From an uncultured Oscillospiraceae bacterium (GTDB lineage: Bacteria; Bacillota; Clostridia; Oscillospirales; Oscillospiraceae), in NCBI GenBank assembly GCA_934589065.1, contig CAKTNN010000009.1, positions 9,230 to 73,229 on the forward strand: 64,000 nt of DNA. Reading direction: 5' to 3'. How positions within the stretch are numbered: the stretch's first letter is position 1; the number at the start of each line of letters is the position of its first letter. The position numbers and the translations under genes were made by a program. A model generated the notes under the pieces. It worked only from the letters and a program-made list of their open reading frames with translations. It was not told where the DNA came from and searched no databases. Shown here piece after piece: positions 63,847 through 64,000 of this stretch.

Positions 63847-64000
63847 TGTACCCAGTTTTCTGGACACCGTTATTTGAACTAAATAGTTAGTTTTTCATCA
63901 TGGATGCTTCCCGGAATTTTACGGGAGGCATCCATTTTGTTTTTGCTTGAATTCTCCTGTTGTTGTAGTAATCAATATAGTCAGCGATTGCTTTAGAGAA
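63847..64000 (-). mobile_element. End of an IS3-family insertion sequence (runs out of the window)
   Basis: The element edge is TGTACCCAGTTTTCTGGACA at 63847, a typical IS3-group terminal repeat beginning with TG. The transposase gene on the minus strand runs beyond the window. It inserted 25 bp after the second sortase gene, so it closes the pilus cluster. The other end and target duplication cannot be seen. Confidence 0.8.
63887..64000 (-). CDS. IS3-family transposase, C-terminal end (5' part outside the window)
   Basis: The last 37 codons are visible: SKAIADYIDYYNNRRIQAK, then TKWMPPVKFREASMMKN and a stop. YIDYYNNRRIQ...PVxFR is the standard end of the IS3/IS150 orfB DDE transposase. The catalytic residues lie outside. 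It is encoded on the minus strand and would be read towards the pilus operon. Confidence 0.85.
   Translation of the reverse strand, partial: FSKAIADYIDYYNNRRIQAKTKWMPPVKFREASMMKN

Overview
The window reads as the chromosome of a spore-forming, Gram-positive gut Clostridium, most like the Oscillospiraceae/Ruminococcaceae. The grounds are SpoIIID, ECF-type vitamin transporters, DUF4367 and DUF4830 proteins, YebC, LPXTG-sorted pili with sortases, moderate-to-high GC, and CGTCATTGCG-type palindromic repeats. This placement is an inference from gene content. No rRNA is present. Two tRNA genes, Gly(GCC) and Leu(GAG), are present, and no phage or CRISPR array is seen.

Layout. 1-2.7 kb: end of a TtcA-like tRNA thiolase, a small membrane protein, dusB and a secreted M23 peptidase. 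2.7-5.7 kb: an ECF sigma factor with its DUF4367 anti-sigma factor, then an orphan solute-binding protein. 5.8-9.4 kb (minus): a zinc/manganese ABC operon ending in trmO, and a 76-aa protein. 9.6-13.3 kb (minus): S66 peptidase, YebC, Nif3-like and TrmK proteins, and a DUF1858 protein. 13.5-19.8 kb: a divergent type IIA topoisomerase pair, YitT and a transglutaminase-fold lipoprotein, then tRNA-Gly. 20.2-23.7 kb: an ApgM-family enzyme with serC and serA. 23.8-27.6 kb (minus): proB-proA-proC-aldo/keto reductase. 27.7-28.7 kb (minus): an FMN riboswitch controlling a RibU-like transporter. 28.7-34.0 kb: DUF4830 protein, RsuA-like pseudouridine synthase, a PucR/CdaR-type regulator and a hybrid histidine kinase. 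34.3-39.8 kb: ftsE-ftsX, two tandem PcsB-like M23 hydrolases and an S41 protease. 39.8-42.1 kb (minus): phosphohexomutase and a DUF4430 lipoprotein. 42.2-49.5 kb: a tightly overlapping cobalamin import and salvage operon (EcfT, fused EcfA, S component, TIM-barrel protein, CobT, CobU, CobS, CobU-like, CobC). 49.5-53.6 kb: tRNA-Leu, a hairpin array with an S23-type four-helix protein, rsmE, rlmH, a tandem 215-bp repeat, spoIIID and a threonine aldolase-family gene. 53.7-63.8 kb: a pilus operon behind a long structured leader (coiled-coil protein, signal peptidase I, 1664-aa adhesin, backbone pilin, class C sortase, minor pilin, second sortase). An IS3-type element begins at 63.85 kb and runs off the end.

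How the genes work together. FtsEX, the PcsB-like hydrolases and the S41 protease form a cell-division wall-remodelling unit. The cobalamin operon couples uptake of corrinoids to nucleotide-loop assembly, and the divergent DUF4430 lipoprotein may be an accessory binder. The pilus operon is self-contained, with its own signal peptidase and two sortases.

Most notable. (1) Adhesin and pilin have AT-richer exposed bodies between GC-rich secretion and sorting ends, which suggests module exchange. (2) The adhesin N-terminus carries ten His-x-His/Cys repeats followed by a CHAP-like domain that has lost its catalytic residues. (3) Eight GAAATCC-type modules with small hairpins form a dyad-symmetric array beside the four-helix-bundle gene. 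(4) The ApgM-family gene heading serC-serA is a candidate for the missing phosphoserine phosphatase step.
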